Shown here in pieces: positions 15,922 through 25,758 of a stretch of 64,000 nt of DNA (position 1 is the stretch's first letter; each line of letters begins with the position of its first letter). Origin of the DNA: Pseudomonas sihuiensis (lineage in GTDB: Bacteria; Pseudomonadota; Gammaproteobacteria; Pseudomonadales; Pseudomonadaceae). The notes beneath the pieces were generated by a model that saw only the letters and a list, made by a program, of their open reading frames with translations, searched no databases and was not told where the DNA came from. Both the position numbers and the translations under genes were made by a program. The stretch covers positions 744,001 to 808,000 of the forward strand of contig NZ_LT629797.1 of the NCBI RefSeq assembly GCF_900106015.1, given 5' to 3'.

Positions 15922-16788
15922 ATGATTGTCGATCTGCACTGCCACAGCACCGCCTCCGATGGCGCCCTGGCCCCCGCCGTACTGGTGGCCCGGGCGCATG
16001 AGCGTGGCGTTAGGCTGCTGGCACTGACCGATCACGACACGCTGGAAGGGCTGGATGAAGCACGCCGCACAGCGATGGCTCTGGATATGCAGCTGATCAA
16101 TGGCATCGAGCTGTCGTGCACCTGGGGTGGAGCGACCATCCACGTGTTGGGCTATGCCTTCGAGCGCGAGGCGCCGGCGCTGTGTGCTGCCATCGATGCC
16201 TTGCACCATGGGCGCTGGCAGCGTGCGCAAGAGATCGACCGACGCCTCGCGGCCAAAGGTATGCCAGGCGCTCTGGAAGGCGCGCGGGCCGTTCAGCAGG
16301 AACTGGGCGATAGCGGCAATGCGCCGGCCCGACCACATTTCGCCGAATTTCTCGTGCGCGCCGGCCATGTGCGCGATCGCGCCGAGGCGTTTCGCAAGTG
16401 GCTGGGCTCGGGAAAGTTGGGTGACGTCAAGCAGCACTGGCCTATGCTGGAAGAAACCATCGCCACCCTGCGTTCGGCCAGAGCCTGGATCAGCCTGGCG
16501 CATCCGTGGCAGTACGACTTTACTCGCAGTAAGCGTCGACGCCTGGTGGCCGATTTCGCGGCGGCTGGCGGTCATGCCCTGGAAGTGGTCAATGGCATGC
16601 AGCCGGCCGAACAAGTCGGTTGCCTGGCGATTCTGGCGCGCGAGTTCGGCTTGATGGCCAGTGTCGGCAGTGATTTCCACGCGCCTGGCGACTGGTCCGA
16701 GTTGGGCATGTATCGCCCGTTGCCTGATGACCTGACTGCGCTCTGGGAGCGCTTCGAACATGCACAGCCATCCGCTGTCACTTCATGA
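15922..16788 (+). CDS. rnm: PHP-domain phosphoesterase / 5'-3' exoribonuclease AM-like
   Basis: A 288-residue protein of the YciV/TrpH PHP family. Metal motifs are HCHS at 6-9, 'LTDHDTL' near 36, the glutamate in 'GIELSC' near 62, His in 'SLAHPW' near 193, and 'GSDFHAPG' near 250. E. coli RNase AM (Rnm) matures rRNA 5' ends and also hydrolyses pAp. The ATG at 15922 starts the conserved 'MIVDLHCHS'; the open frame continues upstream without support. The ribosome site is weak (AAAGCGCCGCC). yciO follows 13 bp later. Confidence 0.88.
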   Translation: MIVDLHCHSTASDGALAPAVLVARAHERGVRLLALTDHDTLEGLDEARRTAMALDMQLINGIELSCTWGGATIHVLGYAFEREAPALCAAIDALHHGRWQRAQEIDRRLAAKGMPGALEGARAVQQELGDSGNAPARPHFAEFLVRAGHVRDRAEAFRKWLGSGKLGDVKQHWPMLEETIATLRSARAWISLAHPWQYDFTRSKRRRLVADFAAAGGHALEVVNGMQPAEQVGCLAILAREFGLMASVGSDFHAPGDWSELGMYRPLPDDLTALWERFEHAQPSAVTS

Positions 16789-16801
16789 GCTGGGAGCAAG
16801 T

Positions 16802-17428
16802 GTGAGTCAATTTTTCCAGGTTCACCCGGAAAACCCGCAGGCACGCCTGATAAAACAGGCCGTGGAAATCATTCGTGGCGGCGGCGTGGTGGTCTATCCG
16901 ACCGACTCCTCCTATGCGCTGGGCTGCATGATCGGTGACAAGAATGCGGTAGAGCGCATTCGTCGCCTGCGTCAGCTCGACGACAAGCACAATTTCACCC
17001 TGGTCTGCCGGGACCTTTCGCAGATCGGCCTGTTCGCCAAGGTCGACACTGCAGCCTTCCGCTTGCTGAAGAATCACACCCCGGGTCCTTACACCTTCAT
17101 CCTCAACGCCACCCGCGAGGTGCCGCGCATGTTGCTGCACCCCAAGCGCCGTACCATCGGCATCCGCGTACCCAGCCACCCGATCGCCCTGGCGTTGCTG
17201 GAGCAATTGGCCGAGCCGCTCATGAGCGTCAGCCTGATCATGCCGGGCGATGACTTGCCCATGTCCGACCCCTACGAAATGCGCCAGATTCTCGAGCACC
17301 ATGTCGACCTGATCATCGACGGAGGTTTTGGCGGGCTGGAAGCGTCCACCGTGGTCAATCTTGCTGACGACAGCCCGGAAGTCCTGCGTGTCGGCTGCGG
17401 TGATCCGACGCCGTTCAGCGATCTCTGA
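16802..17428 (+). CDS. yciO: YciO/YrdC-family putative RNA-binding protein (Sua5-like)
   Basis: A 208-residue protein of the YrdC/YciO fold. Nucleotide-binding segments include 'GGVVVYPTDSSYALGCM' near residue 29 and 'RTIGIRVPSHPIALALL' near 118. YrdC/TsaC makes threonylcarbamoyl-AMP for tRNA t6A; YciO members are related, with weaker or unclear activity. I start it at GTG 16802 (VSQFFQVHPENPQ) because GGGAG sits at proper spacing and the family begins here; an ATG at 16760 lies inside the preceding gene. Confidence 0.88.
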   Translation: MSQFFQVHPENPQARLIKQAVEIIRGGGVVVYPTDSSYALGCMIGDKNAVERIRRLRQLDDKHNFTLVCRDLSQIGLFAKVDTAAFRLLKNHTPGPYTFILNATREVPRMLLHPKRRTIGIRVPSHPIALALLEQLAEPLMSVSLIMPGDDLPMSDPYEMRQILEHHVDLIIDGGFGGLEASTVVNLADDSPEVLRVGCGDPTPFSDL

Positions 17429-17499
17429 CACCGCCTTTTCCGTTGTGGATGCAGCTGCCCTATACTCCCTGGCCTTGTCTGGATTTTGGATAGAACGGT

Positions 17500-18714
17500 T
17501 TGAGCCTTAACGACTCCGAGCGTCGGGTGCTGTCAGGGATGCGTCCGAGCGGTCGTCTTCACCTCGGGCATTACCACGGCGTGCTGAAGAACTGGGTCAA
17601 GTTGCAGCACGAGTACGACTGCTTCTTCTGTATCGTCGACTGGCACGCCCTGACCACCGAATACGCCGATGCCGGCCAGCTTTCCCTGCACGTCATGTAT
17701 ATGGCGGTAGATTGGCTGGCTGCAGGCGTCAGCCCCAGCTCCGCGACGCTGTTCGTGCAGTCGCAGGTGCCGGAACACGCCGAGCTGCACGTGTTGCTGT
17801 CGATGATCTGCCCACTAAGCTGGCTCGAGCGCGTGCCCTCCTACAAGGAGCAGCAGGAGCACCAGGGCAGCAAGGATCTCTCCACCTACGGGTTTCTCGG
17901 TTACCCGCTGCTGCAGGCTGCGGATATCCTGCTGTACCGCGCCGGACAGGTGCCGGTGGGGGCCGATCAGCTACCTCATATCGAATTTGCCCGTGAAGTG
18001 GCGCGCCGCTTCAACCACCTGTACGGCAGCGAGCCGGATTTCGAGCTGAAGGCCGAAGCGGCCATCGGCAAGCTGGGCAAGAAGCTCGGCAAGCTCTACA
18101 GCAACCTGCGCAAAGCCTATCAGGAACAGGGTGACGTACAGGCGCTGGAGACGGCGCGGGCGCTGCTCAAGGAACAGACCAGCATCACCCTCGGCGACCA
18201 GGAGCGCCTGTACGGCTATCTGGAAGGTGGCGGCAAGGTGATTCTGAGCGAGCCGCAGCCGATTCTTGCCGAGTTTTCGCGGGTGCCTGGCCTGGATGGA
18301 CAGAAGATGGCCAAGTCCAGCGGTAACGCGATATTCCTGCGCGATAGCGATGCCGAGCTCGAGGAAAAACTGCGGCGCATGCCCACCGATCCGGCACGTG
18401 TGCACCGTGACGATCCGGGTGAGCCGCAGCGTTGCCCGGTCTGGTCGCTGCATCAGCTGTACTCCGGTGACGAGCAATTGCACTGGGTGATCGAGGGCTG
18501 TCGTAGCGCCTCGATTGGTTGCCTCGACTGCAAGAGCGCGCTGTGCTCCTCTTTGCAGGCCGAGCTTGCGCCGCTGCAGCAGCGCGCCATCGACTACGAG
18601 GAAAGTCCGGATCTGGTGCGCAGCATCCTCGCCGAAGGCGCCGAGCGCGCGCGTGACGAAGCGCGCGAAACCCTGGCCGAAGTACGCATGGCCATGGGCC
18701 TGAATTACCGCTGA
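17500..18714 (+). CDS. trpS: Tryptophanyl-tRNA synthetase
   Basis: A 404-residue class I aminoacyl-tRNA synthetase charging tRNA-Trp. Signature motifs are 'GRLHLGHYHG' (HIGH motif) near residue 18 and 'GLDGQKMAKSSGN' (KMSKS motif, here KMAKS) near 265. It is about 70 residues longer than the compact E. coli TrpS, mainly through a C-terminal insert around 270-330. The start is TTG at 17500; no ATG or GTG lies close by in frame, so a few residues are uncertain. It heads a likely run with scpA and scpB. Confidence 0.93.
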   Translation: MSLNDSERRVLSGMRPSGRLHLGHYHGVLKNWVKLQHEYDCFFCIVDWHALTTEYADAGQLSLHVMYMAVDWLAAGVSPSSATLFVQSQVPEHAELHVLLSMICPLSWLERVPSYKEQQEHQGSKDLSTYGFLGYPLLQAADILLYRAGQVPVGADQLPHIEFAREVARRFNHLYGSEPDFELKAEAAIGKLGKKLGKLYSNLRKAYQEQGDVQALETARALLKEQTSITLGDQERLYGYLEGGGKVILSEPQPILAEFSRVPGLDGQKMAKSSGNAIFLRDSDAELEEKLRRMPTDPARVHRDDPGEPQRCPVWSLHQLYSGDEQLHWVIEGCRSASIGCLDCKSALCSSLQAELAPLQQRAIDYEESPDLVRSILAEGAERARDEARETLAEVRMAMGLNYR

Positions 18715-18728
18715 AGGAGCGCCAGTCG

Positions 18729-19553
18729 ATGAGTGAGCCCGCCACGCCAACCCCGGACAGCCAGGCCGGCGCCCAGCAGGAGCTGCCGTTCGCCCTGGTT
18801 TATGGTGAGGCGGTCACCGAATTGCCGCTGGACCTGTACATTCCCCCGGATGCCCTGGAAGTTTTCCTCGAAGCCTTCGAGGGGCCGCTGGACCTGCTGC
18901 TGTATCTGATCCGCAAGCAGAACATCGACATCCTCGATATCCCGGTGGCCGAGATCACCAAGCAGTACATGGGCTACGTTGAACTCATGCATTCGGTACG
19001 TCTGGAGCTGGCTGCCGAATACCTGGTGATGGCCGCCATGCTGGCCGAGATCAAGTCGCGCATGCTGCTGCCGCGCTCCACCGAGGCCGAGGAAGAAGAG
19101 GACGACCCGCGCGCCGAGCTGATTCGTCGCCTGCAGGAATACGAGCGCTTCAAGGCCGCTGCCGAGGGGATCGACGAACTGCCGCGCGTTGGCCGCGACG
19201 TGACCGTGCCCAGGCTGGATGCACCCGAAGCCCGAGCGCGCAAGCTGCTGCCGGACGTCAGCCTGGAGGAGGTGTTACTGTCGATGGCTGAGGTGCTGCG
19301 CCGCGCCGACATGTTCGAAAGCCACCAGGTTACCCGCGAGGCGCTGTCCACCCGCGAGCGCATGAGTGAAGTGCTGGAGCGCCTCAAGGGCGGAGCCTTC
19401 GTACCTTTCGTCGAGCTGTTCACCGCCGAGGAGGGGCGTCTCGGCGTGGTGGTAACCTTCATGGCGGTGCTCGAATTGATCAAGGAATCCCTGGTCGAGC
19501 TGGTGCAGAATGAGCCCTTCGCCGTCATCCACGTCCGAGCCCGTGCCGAATGA
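18729..19553 (+). CDS. scpA: Segregation and condensation protein A (ScpA)
   Basis: A 274-residue kleisin of the SMC-ScpAB condensin complex. The N-terminal ScpA core reads 'LEAFEGPLDLLLYLIRKQNI' near residue 48, followed by 'VPVAEITKQYMGY'-type helices. The C-terminal winged helix contains 'GRLGVVVTFMAVLELIKESL' near 238. The start at 18729 carries GAAGGAGCGCCAG just upstream. Its stop overlaps the scpB start (ATGA), the usual coupling. Note that P. aeruginosa has both MksB and SMC systems; this is the SMC partner. Confidence 0.94.
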   Translation: MSEPATPTPDSQAGAQQELPFALVYGEAVTELPLDLYIPPDALEVFLEAFEGPLDLLLYLIRKQNIDILDIPVAEITKQYMGYVELMHSVRLELAAEYLVMAAMLAEIKSRMLLPRSTEAEEEEDDPRAELIRRLQEYERFKAAAEGIDELPRVGRDVTVPRLDAPEARARKLLPDVSLEEVLLSMAEVLRRADMFESHQVTREALSTRERMSEVLERLKGGAFVPFVELFTAEEGRLGVVVTFMAVLELIKESLVELVQNEPFAVIHVRARAE

Positions 19554-20347
19554 ACCTGAACGACCCCAAAGACCTGGCGCAATTGCTCGAAGCCTTTCTG
19601 CTGGCTTCCGGCAAGGCGCAGTCGCTCGATCGCCTCTTCGAACTCTTCGAAGAGGGCGAGCGGCCCGAGCCCGAGCAGTTCAAGGCGGCGCTGGAGATCC
19701 TCCGGCAGTCCTGCGAAGGACGAGCGTTCGAGTTGAAAGAAGTGGCTTCGGGTTATCGTCTGCAGGTGCGCGAGCGTTTCGCGCCATGGGTTGGCCGGCT
19801 CTGGGAAGAGCGCCCGCAGCGCTACTCCCGTGCGCTGCTGGAAACCTTGGCGCTGATCGCCTATCGCCAGCCCATCACCCGTGGCGAGATCGAGGACGTG
19901 CGCGGTGTGGCGGTCAACAGCAACATCACCAAGACCCTGCTTGAGCGTGAGTGGATTCGCGTGGTGGGCTATCGCGACGTGCCGGGGCGCCCGGCGATGT
20001 TCGCCACCACCAAGGGCTTTCTCGATCACTTCAACCTGAAAAGCCTCGACGAACTGCCGCCGCTCGCTGCTTTGCGCGAGTTGGAACCGGAGCCCGAGCT
20101 GGCGCTGGACGACGATGCCGAGGTGCCGGCAGGGCTGCAGGCGCGTGCCGATCTGGCCTTGCAGGAAGACGGCGAAGCCGCCGAGCCTCGCGAGGAAACC
20201 AGCTTCCGTAGCCTGCTGGCCGAGCTGGACGACATGGAACAGGGGCTCAAGACTGATTTCGATGACCTGCGTCTGGTAGAAGACGAAGAGGATGAAGCGG
20301 TCGAAGACGATCTGGCCGACCTGGACGGCGATCAGCCGTTGCATTGA
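19550..20347 (+). CDS. scpB: Segregation and condensation protein B (ScpB)
   Basis: A 265-residue protein with the two winged helices of ScpB in residues ~1-170: 'LAQLLEAFLLASGKAQSLD' at the start and 'LETLALIAYRQPITRGEIED' near 97. A long acidic C-terminal tail (Asp/Glu-rich from about 180) is common in Pseudomonas ScpB. It dimerises and bridges ScpA to SMC in chromosome organisation. It overlaps scpA by 4 bp. Confidence 0.94.
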   Translation: MNLNDPKDLAQLLEAFLLASGKAQSLDRLFELFEEGERPEPEQFKAALEILRQSCEGRAFELKEVASGYRLQVRERFAPWVGRLWEERPQRYSRALLETLALIAYRQPITRGEIEDVRGVAVNSNITKTLLEREWIRVVGYRDVPGRPAMFATTKGFLDHFNLKSLDELPPLAALRELEPEPELALDDDAEVPAGLQARADLALQEDGEAAEPREETSFRSLLAELDDMEQGLKTDFDDLRLVEDEEDEAVEDDLADLDGDQPLH

Positions 20348-20444
20348 TATCGCTTAAGCCCTTTATCGAATACTTCAATCTCGCTGTTTGTCCCTCGGCC
20401 TTTATTCTTGCGCCCATCCGATCCTTTTTGGTTTAGGCGATCCA

Positions 20445-20627
20445 ATGAGCAAGAGTCCGTGCATCAAGGTCTGTGAGTTCGAAAAGGACATCTGCCTGGG
20501 CTGCGGCCGCAGCCGTGAGGAAATCAAAGGCTGGAAACGCCTGGACAAGGGTGAGCGCCTGGCGCTGCTGGCCGAGGCCGATATGCGCTTGCTGGCGCTG
20601 GAGGCCACCGGAAGGCGCAAGTATTGA
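20445..20627 (+). CDS. DUF1289 small cysteine protein
   Basis: A 60-residue protein with the DUF1289 signature: 'SPCIKVCEFEKDICLGCGR' at 3-21 carries four cysteines that probably bind a metal, followed by 'EEIKGWKRLDKGER'. Function unknown; some members are encoded near ribosome or electron-transport genes. The ATG at 20445 begins the conserved part, and the longer frame upstream is not conserved-looking. Confidence 0.85.
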   Translation: MSKSPCIKVCEFEKDICLGCGRSREEIKGWKRLDKGERLALLAEADMRLLALEATGRRKY

Positions 20628-20640
20628 CCGCATATCCGGT

Positions 20641-20729
20641 GTAGGAGCCGCGCCTCGCGGCGAATGGTGGGGGCGTCGATAGTACAAGGCTTGTGCGCAA
20701 AAGCTTCGCCCCGGGGCGGGGCTCCTACG
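20641..20729. repeat. REP doublet
   Basis: The left arm GTAGGAGCCGCGCCTCGCGG and right arm CGCCCCGGGGCGGGGCTCCT face each other across ~50 bp. It is the same family as 11375-11660 and 40471-40775, here in the opposite order of the two half types. It is the main content of the 224-bp gap before rluB. Confidence 0.8.
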
Positions 20730-20851
20730 ATCCGGTGCTGTGTTCCTGCTTCTACCAGGCGACCGCCGCAGCATCGTCTACCCTATGGGCTCTACAGCGC
20801 GTATGATGCGCGCCCTTCGATCATCAACTACTACACCGGGAGGTGCCCACG

Positions 20852-22009
20852 ATGACTGAGCACGAACAACCGCGTCCTGCAGGCGAGAAACTGCAGAAAG
20901 TCCTGGCCCGCCTCGGACTGGCTTCGCGTCGCGAAATCGAGACCTGGATCGCCGAAGGTCGGGTCAAGGTCAATGGCGCTGCTGCGACCCTGGGCCAGCG
21001 CGTCGATGCCAACGACGCCATCGCCCTCGATGGCCGCTTGCTCAAGCGCGAAGAAATCACCGGCTCGGTACGCCGCGTGCTGATCTACAACAAGCCGGAC
21101 GGCGAGATCTGCACCCGTGACGACCCGGAAGGTCGCCCAACCGTCTTCGACCGCCTGCCGCGTCCCAAGGAGGGCCGCTGGATCAACATCGGTCGCCTCG
21201 ACATCAATACCACCGGTCTGTTGCTGTTCACCACCGATGGTGAGCTGGCCAACCGCCTGATGCACCCCTCCTATCAGATGGACCGCGAATATGCGGTGCG
21301 CGTGCGTGGTGAAGTCACCGAGGAAATGCTGGAGAACCTCAAGAACGGCGTGATGCTCGAGGACGGTCCGGCCAAGTTCACCGACATCAAGGAAGCGCCC
21401 GGCGGCGAAGGCTTCAACCACTGGTACCACTGCGTGGTGATGGAAGGTCGCAACCGTGAGGTGCGCCGCTTGTGGGAGTCCCAGGGTCTGGTGGTGAGCC
21501 GCTTGAAGCGCGTGCGTTTCGGCCCGGTGTTCCTGACCTCCGAGCTGACCATGGGCCGCTGGCGCGAAATGGAGCAGCGTGAAGTGGACATTCTCAGCGC
21601 TGAAGTTGGCCTGACCCCGCAGGCACTGCCGGCGATGAAGGAAAAGACGCGCGAGAAGCTCGACCGCCTGCAGCGCAAATCGGCTAAACCGGTCGAGGTG
21701 CGTGGCAAGCGCGTGTTGCGTCCGGCGAAGGACGAGGCCGGTGCTGACAACGCTCGCCCGAGCCGCGCACCGCGCCGTGACGAGGCTGAGCAGCGTACAC
21801 CGCGTGGCCCGCGTAAAGAGGGTGGTGAGCGCCGCGAGAATGGCCGTGGCACACCGGTGGCGGAGCGTCCGAGCGATGTGAAGAAGCGTCAGCCGCGCCC
21901 GGCCGTCGAGTTGTCCGAGCGTCCGGCGCGCAAGCCGCGTCCGGCAACACCCGGCAAGCGTCCGCCTGCCGGCGATGGTCAGCGTCCAGGCTTCGGCCGC
22001 AAGCGCTGA
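20852..22009 (+). CDS. rluB: 23S rRNA pseudouridine(2605) synthase RluB
   Basis: A 385-residue pseudouridine synthase. It has an N-terminal S4 RNA-binding domain ('[19 protein letters not shown]' at 12-30), the catalytic '[19 protein letters not shown]' near 113 with the nucleophile Asp, and '[12 protein letters not shown]' near 199. It is followed by a basic Arg/Lys/Pro-rich tail of ~130 residues, common in Pseudomonas RluB. It modifies U2605 of 23S rRNA. The ATG at 20852 follows GGGAGG at 9 bp; a GTG 9 bp earlier overlaps that site and is less likely. Confidence 0.93.
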   Translation: MTEHEQPRPAGEKLQKVLARLGLASRREIETWIAEGRVKVNGAAATLGQRVDANDAIALDGRLLKREEITGSVRRVLIYNKPDGEICTRDDPEGRPTVFDRLPRPKEGRWINIGRLDINTTGLLLFTTDGELANRLMHPSYQMDREYAVRVRGEVTEEMLENLKNGVMLEDGPAKFTDIKEAPGGEGFNHWYHCVVMEGRNREVRRLWESQGLVVSRLKRVRFGPVFLTSELTMGRWREMEQREVDILSAEVGLTPQALPAMKEKTREKLDRLQRKSAKPVEVRGKRVLRPAKDEAGADNARPSRAPRRDEAEQRTPRGPRKEGGERRENGRGTPVAERPSDVKKRQPRPAVELSERPARKPRPATPGKRPPAGDGQRPGFGRKR

Positions 22010-22017
22010 TAAACGAG

Positions 22018-22045
22018 AAAGGGACTCTGCGGAGTCCCTTTTTTC
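22018..22045 (+). terminator. Rho-independent terminator of rluB
   Basis: AAGGGACTC-TGCG-GAGTCCCTT followed by TTTT: a perfect 9-bp stem with a tetraloop and T tract, 9 bp after the rluB stop. Confidence 0.92.
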
Positions 22046-22113
22046 ATTCTGCTGTCTGGAAGGCAGCGTGAACCATTGTATTCAGAGCATTCCCGAATTA
22101 GGCGGGCAATATC

Positions 22114-23040
22114 TCAACCGGCCATGGACAGGCGGTTGCGGCCTTCGCGCTTAGCCACGAACAACGCGTTGTCAGCACGGCGCAGCAGGCTTTCGCCTGA
22201 CTCGCCCGGCAGCAGGCTGGAACAGCCCAGGCTGATGGATACGTCGATGTGGCGGCCAGCATCCAGGCATTGTAGCTCCATCACCGCAAAGCGCAGGCGC
22301 TCGCCCACCAGCGCAGCGCCTTCGCGGTTGGTGCCGGAGAGAATCACCAGAAATTCCTCGCCGCCGTAGCGAAACACCATGTCGATGTTGCGCAGCTGGT
22401 TCTTCAGGGTCTGGGCGACTGCTTTCAGCACTTCATCGCCAAGCGCATGGCCGTGGTTGTCATTGATGCTCTTGAAGTGGTCGATATCGAGCATCAGCAA
22501 TGACAACGGTTGCAGGTTGCGGCGGGCCAGATCCACCTCGCGCTGCAGCACCTGGTCCATGGCGATGCGGTTGCCAGTGTCGGTCAGTGGGTCGCGCAGC
22601 GCACTTTGCAGAGCCGTGCGGTAGAGCAGGGCATTGCGCAGTGGGAACAATAGGCTGGCCAGCAACGACTCCAGCTGAATCAGCTCCTCTTCGGAGAAAC
22701 GCTGCTTGCGGCGGAAAATCAGCTCGCCCAGATATTCCCCTTCATGACTCAGGCGATAGCCTGCCGAGTGAGGCGCGCGCTCGCCCAGCTCGAGGCGCAG
22801 GTCGTGCGACGGATGCTGGAAAGCCAATGCATCGAGCGGCACCAGGCGCTGCACTTCGCGGAAGAACAGATTGAGGATTCGCTCCGCGTCCAGGCTGGTC
22901 TGCAGTTGCAGGCTCAATTGGTGGCGCAGCTCTACCAGGCTGGCGGGCTTGAGCGGCAGGTTGCGACTGCCGGTAAAGCCGAGACGCTGCAGCTTGGCGG
23001 CATCGAAATCGATGGTGTTGGATTGGCTGGGGGGAACCAT
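22114..23040 (-). CDS. GGDEF-domain diguanylate cyclase
   Basis: A 308-residue soluble protein. The N-terminal ~130 residues resemble a degenerate GAF-type sensor ('LFFREVQRLVPLDALAFQH'). The C-terminal ~165 residues are a GGDEF domain with 'LTDTGNRIAMDQ', 'LLMLDIDHFKSINDNHGH' and an active 'RYGGEEFLVIL'. An inhibitory-site RxxD (RNID) lies five residues before GGEEF, so product feedback is likely. It should make cyclic-di-GMP. No EAL domain. The start at 23040 has GAGGTTCAGCTCC upstream. Confidence 0.93.
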   Translation of the reverse strand: MVPPSQSNTIDFDAAKLQRLGFTGSRNLPLKPASLVELRHQLSLQLQTSLDAERILNLFFREVQRLVPLDALAFQHPSHDLRLELGERAPHSAGYRLSHEGEYLGELIFRRKQRFSEEELIQLESLLASLLFPLRNALLYRTALQSALRDPLTDTGNRIAMDQVLQREVDLARRNLQPLSLLMLDIDHFKSINDNHGHALGDEVLKAVAQTLKNQLRNIDMVFRYGGEEFLVILSGTNREGAALVGERLRFAVMELQCLDAGRHIDVSISLGCSSLLPGESGESLLRRADNALFVAKREGRNRLSMAG

Positions 23041-23282
23041 GGAGCTGAACCTCTGGCGCTGATGGTGCGACGAGAGGGTTGGAGCGAATTTCGTGCCAGG
23101 TGGTTCAAGTGAGCTTAAAGTCTTGTGAAGTCAGTCACTTAGGTATTTTTTAAAGCGCTGATCGGCAAGGGGTTGCCGGTTGCCTGACGGCGATGCTGGC
23201 AATGTGCTGCCGCTTGGCAAGGACGGCGGCGGATTTTTGTCGTGCCATGGCTCGCTGACTGGCAGCGGGCCATGGTCGGTAG

Positions 23283-24023
23283 TTACTGGGCGTCGAACGC
23301 CTGGCCGTTGATGCCCTTGCTGTCCGGGCCCATCAGGTAGAGGTAGAGCGGCATGATCTCTTCCGGCAGTGGGCGGGTCGCCGGATTTTCCCCTGGATAG
23401 GCTTGGGCGCGCATGGCCGTGCGGGTAGCGCCCGGGTTGATGCTGTTGGCACGCACGTTGGCGATGCCGTCCAGCTCGTCAGCCATGACCTGCATCAGGC
23501 CCTCGGTGGCGAATTTCGAGACCGCGTAGGCGCCCCAGTAGGCGCGGCCCTTGCGACCGACGCTGCTGGAGGTGAAGGCGACGGAGGCGTCCTCCGACAG
23601 TTTGAGCAGCGGCAGCAGGGTGCTGCTGAGCATGAACATGGCGTTGACGTTGACGTGCATGACACGCATGAAGTTGTCGCCGGAGAGCTGCTCCAGCGGC
23701 GTGCGCGGGCCGAGGATCGAGGCGTTGTGCAGCAGACCATCGAGGCGGCCGAACTCGTTCTCGATCATCACCGCCAGTTCGTCGTACTGGTGCGGCAGGG
23801 CGGTTTCCAGATTGAAGGGGATCACCACCGGTTGCGGGTGGCCGGCCGCCTCGATCTCGTCATAAACCTGGCTCAGGTTGGCCTCGGTCTTGCCCAGCAG
23901 CAGCACCGTCGCGCCATGGGCGGCGAAGCTCTTGGCGGCGGCGGCGCCAATACCGCGGCCGGCACCGGTGATCAGGATGACGCGATCCTTGAGTAGGTCT
24001 GCGCGGGCGGTGTAGTCGAACAT
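23283..24023 (-). CDS. YciK-family short-chain dehydrogenase/reductase
   Basis: A 246-residue SDR. The NAD(P)-binding 'LITGAGRGIGAAAAK' is near residue 17, the catalytic Ser lies in 'FTSSSVG' and Tyr-Lys in 'YAVSK' near 162. Most like E. coli YciK, an oxidoreductase of unknown substrate. It follows mupP and ubiG on the same strand, the same order as around PA3171-PA3173 in PAO1. The ATG at 24023 has AAGGATCCTCAC upstream. Confidence 0.9.
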   Translation of the reverse strand: MFDYTARADLLKDRVILITGAGRGIGAAAAKSFAAHGATVLLLGKTEANLSQVYDEIEAAGHPQPVVIPFNLETALPHQYDELAVMIENEFGRLDGLLHNASILGPRTPLEQLSGDNFMRVMHVNVNAMFMLSSTLLPLLKLSEDASVAFTSSSVGRKGRAYWGAYAVSKFATEGLMQVMADELDGIANVRANSINPGATRTAMRAQAYPGENPATRPLPEEIMPLYLYLMGPDSKGINGQAFDAQ

Positions 24024-24098
24024 GTGAGGATCCTTCGGAGAACTCTTGAGGGTAGGGCGGGTGAAACCCGCCAAATTGGAGAATGGCGGCCTGTGCGA

Positions 24099-24770
24099 TC
24101 AGCAACTGCACAGGGCGCGATCGAGCACCGCACGCAGTTCCTGGGGGTGGTCCACGACCACATCGGCGCCCCAGTTGCGTGGGTTGTCCTCGGGGTGGAT
24201 ATAGCCATAGGTCACCGCTGCCGTGCGGCAGCCTGCGGCGCGGCCGGATTCGATATCGCGCGCGTCGTCGCCGATGAACAGCACTTCCTCGGGCTTGACG
24301 CCCATTTGCTGGCAGGCGAGCAGCAGCATGTCCGGCGCGGGTTTGCTTTGCTCGACATGGTCCGGGCAGACCAGCACTGCCGAGCGCTCGGCCAGATTCA
24401 GGCCCTGCATGATCGGCTCGGCGTAACGCACCGGTTTGTTGGTGGCGACGCCCCACAACAGGCGCGCCTGTTCGATGTCGTCGAGCAGGGCTTCGATGCC
24501 GTCGAACGGGCGGGTGAGGACTGCGCAGTGTTCCTGGTAGCGCTCCAGGAACTCCTGGCGCAGGGCTTCGAACGCGGCGGAGTCCGGGTCTTCATCGAAA
24601 GCGCAGGCGACCATGGCGCGAGCGCCGCCGGATACCTGGTCACGTATGGCCTTGTCTGCCAGTGGCGGCAGGCCGCGAGTGGCGCGCATGGCCTGGGTGA
24701 TGGCGATGAAGTCCGGCGCCGAGTCGAGCAGGGTGCCGTCCATGTCGAACAGTACAGCGCGCAAACGCAT
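24099..24770 (-). CDS. mupP: N-acetylmuramic acid 6-phosphate phosphatase MupP
   Basis: A 223-residue HAD hydrolase. Motifs are '[11 protein letters not shown]' at 7-17 (nucleophile and acid Asp), Thr in 'VATNKPV', Lys in '[11 protein letters not shown]' and 'FIGDDARD' near 170. Its place between ubiG and the yciK-like SDR matches PA3172, shown to be MupP, which dephosphorylates MurNAc-6P in the Pseudomonas peptidoglycan recycling bypass that affects fosfomycin and AmpC levels. Older annotation is phosphoglycolate phosphatase. Its start overlaps the ubiG stop by one base (TGATG). Confidence 0.9.
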   Translation of the reverse strand: MRLRAVLFDMDGTLLDSAPDFIAITQAMRATRGLPPLADKAIRDQVSGGARAMVACAFDEDPDSAAFEALRQEFLERYQEHCAVLTRPFDGIEALLDDIEQARLLWGVATNKPVRYAEPIMQGLNLAERSAVLVCPDHVEQSKPAPDMLLLACQQMGVKPEEVLFIGDDARDIESGRAAGCRTAAVTYGYIHPEDNPRNWGADVVVDHPQELRAVLDRALCSC

Positions 24771-25468
24771 CAGTCTTTCCTCAGCGTCTGGATCATGTAG
24801 TTGACGTCAACGTCCGCCTCCAGCTTGTAGTGCTTGGTCAGTGGGTTGTAGGTCAGGCCGATGATGTCCTTGACCTCCAGCCCGGCTGCGCGGCTCCAGG
24901 CGCCGAGCTCGGAGGGGCGGATGAATTTCTTGAAGTCGTGGGTGCCGCGTGGCAGCAAACGCAGGATGTATTCGGCGCCGATCACCGCGAACAGGTACGC
25001 CTTGGGGTTGCGGTTGATGGTGGAGAAGAACACCTGGCCGCCCGGTTTGACCAGCGTGTAGCAGGCGCGGATGACTGAGGACGGATCGGGTACGTGTTCG
25101 AGCATCTCCAGACAGGTGACGACGTCGAACTGGCCTGGCATTTCCTCGGCCAGGGCTTCCGCGGTGATCTGCCGGTAGTCGACTTCCACGCCGGATTCCA
25201 GTTGGTGCAACCTGGCGACCGACAGAGGCGCTTCGCCCATGTCGATGCCCGTCACCGTTGCGCCGCGCTGGGCCATGGCCTCACTGAGAATGCCGCCGCC
25301 GCAGCCGACGTCGAGAACGCGTTTGCCGACCAGACCGACGCGCTCGTCGATCCAGTTGACCCGCAGTGGGTTGATGTCGTGCAGGGGTTTGAACTCGCTC
25401 TCGCGGTCCCACCAGCGGTGTGCCAGGGCCTCGAATTTGGCGATTTCGGCGCGGTCGACGTTGCTCAT
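24770..25468 (-). CDS. ubiG: Ubiquinone biosynthesis O-methyltransferase UbiG
   Basis: A 232-residue SAM-dependent methyltransferase that makes both O-methylations of ubiquinone. The SAM-binding loop '[16 protein letters not shown]' is near residue 50, with '[16 protein letters not shown]' near 116. An ATG two codons upstream (25474) is possible; I prefer [20 protein letters not shown], the usual start of the Pseudomonas protein. First of three genes with mupP and the SDR. Confidence 0.94.
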   Translation of the reverse strand: MSNVDRAEIAKFEALAHRWWDRESEFKPLHDINPLRVNWIDERVGLVGKRVLDVGCGGGILSEAMAQRGATVTGIDMGEAPLSVARLHQLESGVEVDYRQITAEALAEEMPGQFDVVTCLEMLEHVPDPSSVIRACYTLVKPGGQVFFSTINRNPKAYLFAVIGAEYILRLLPRGTHDFKKFIRPSELGAWSRAAGLEVKDIIGLTYNPLTKHYKLEADVDVNYMIQTLRKD

Positions 25469-25641
25469 AAGCATCTCTATTCAAAGCATGGAAAGCGTAC
25501 CGCCGCTATGTTGCCAGTTTAAGAACGGGCGTGGAGCGGCGCGGATTCGTTCAATGTATGTCAGTTTGTCGCAGTGGTTTGGGAATGTTGTCGCGCCCAA
25601 GGTTTATCCGCTGCTCATTTATTTTGTTGATACTCGGTCTG

Positions 25642-25749
25642 CCCCCTCTCCCATTTATGGGAGAGGGTTGGGGAGAGGGCCAGGCGAATAGCTCGGTGTT
25701 TCCTGGCCCTCTCCCCCGGCCCCTCTCCCGCAAGCGGGAGAGGGGGGGA
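25642..25749. repeat. CCCTCTCCC-type palindromic repeat pair
   Basis: Two hairpin-forming units: CCCCTCTCCC-ATTTAT-GGGAGAGGG (25642-25667, continued by GGGGAGAGGG) and CCCCTCTCCC-GCAAGC-GGGAGAGGGG (25720-25746). This is the same family that flanks the DUF559 gene at 33.8-34.5 kb. It lies in the 290-bp gap between the ubiG start and the MTA-deaminase stop. Confidence 0.75.
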
Positions 25750-25758
25750 TAAGCAGTG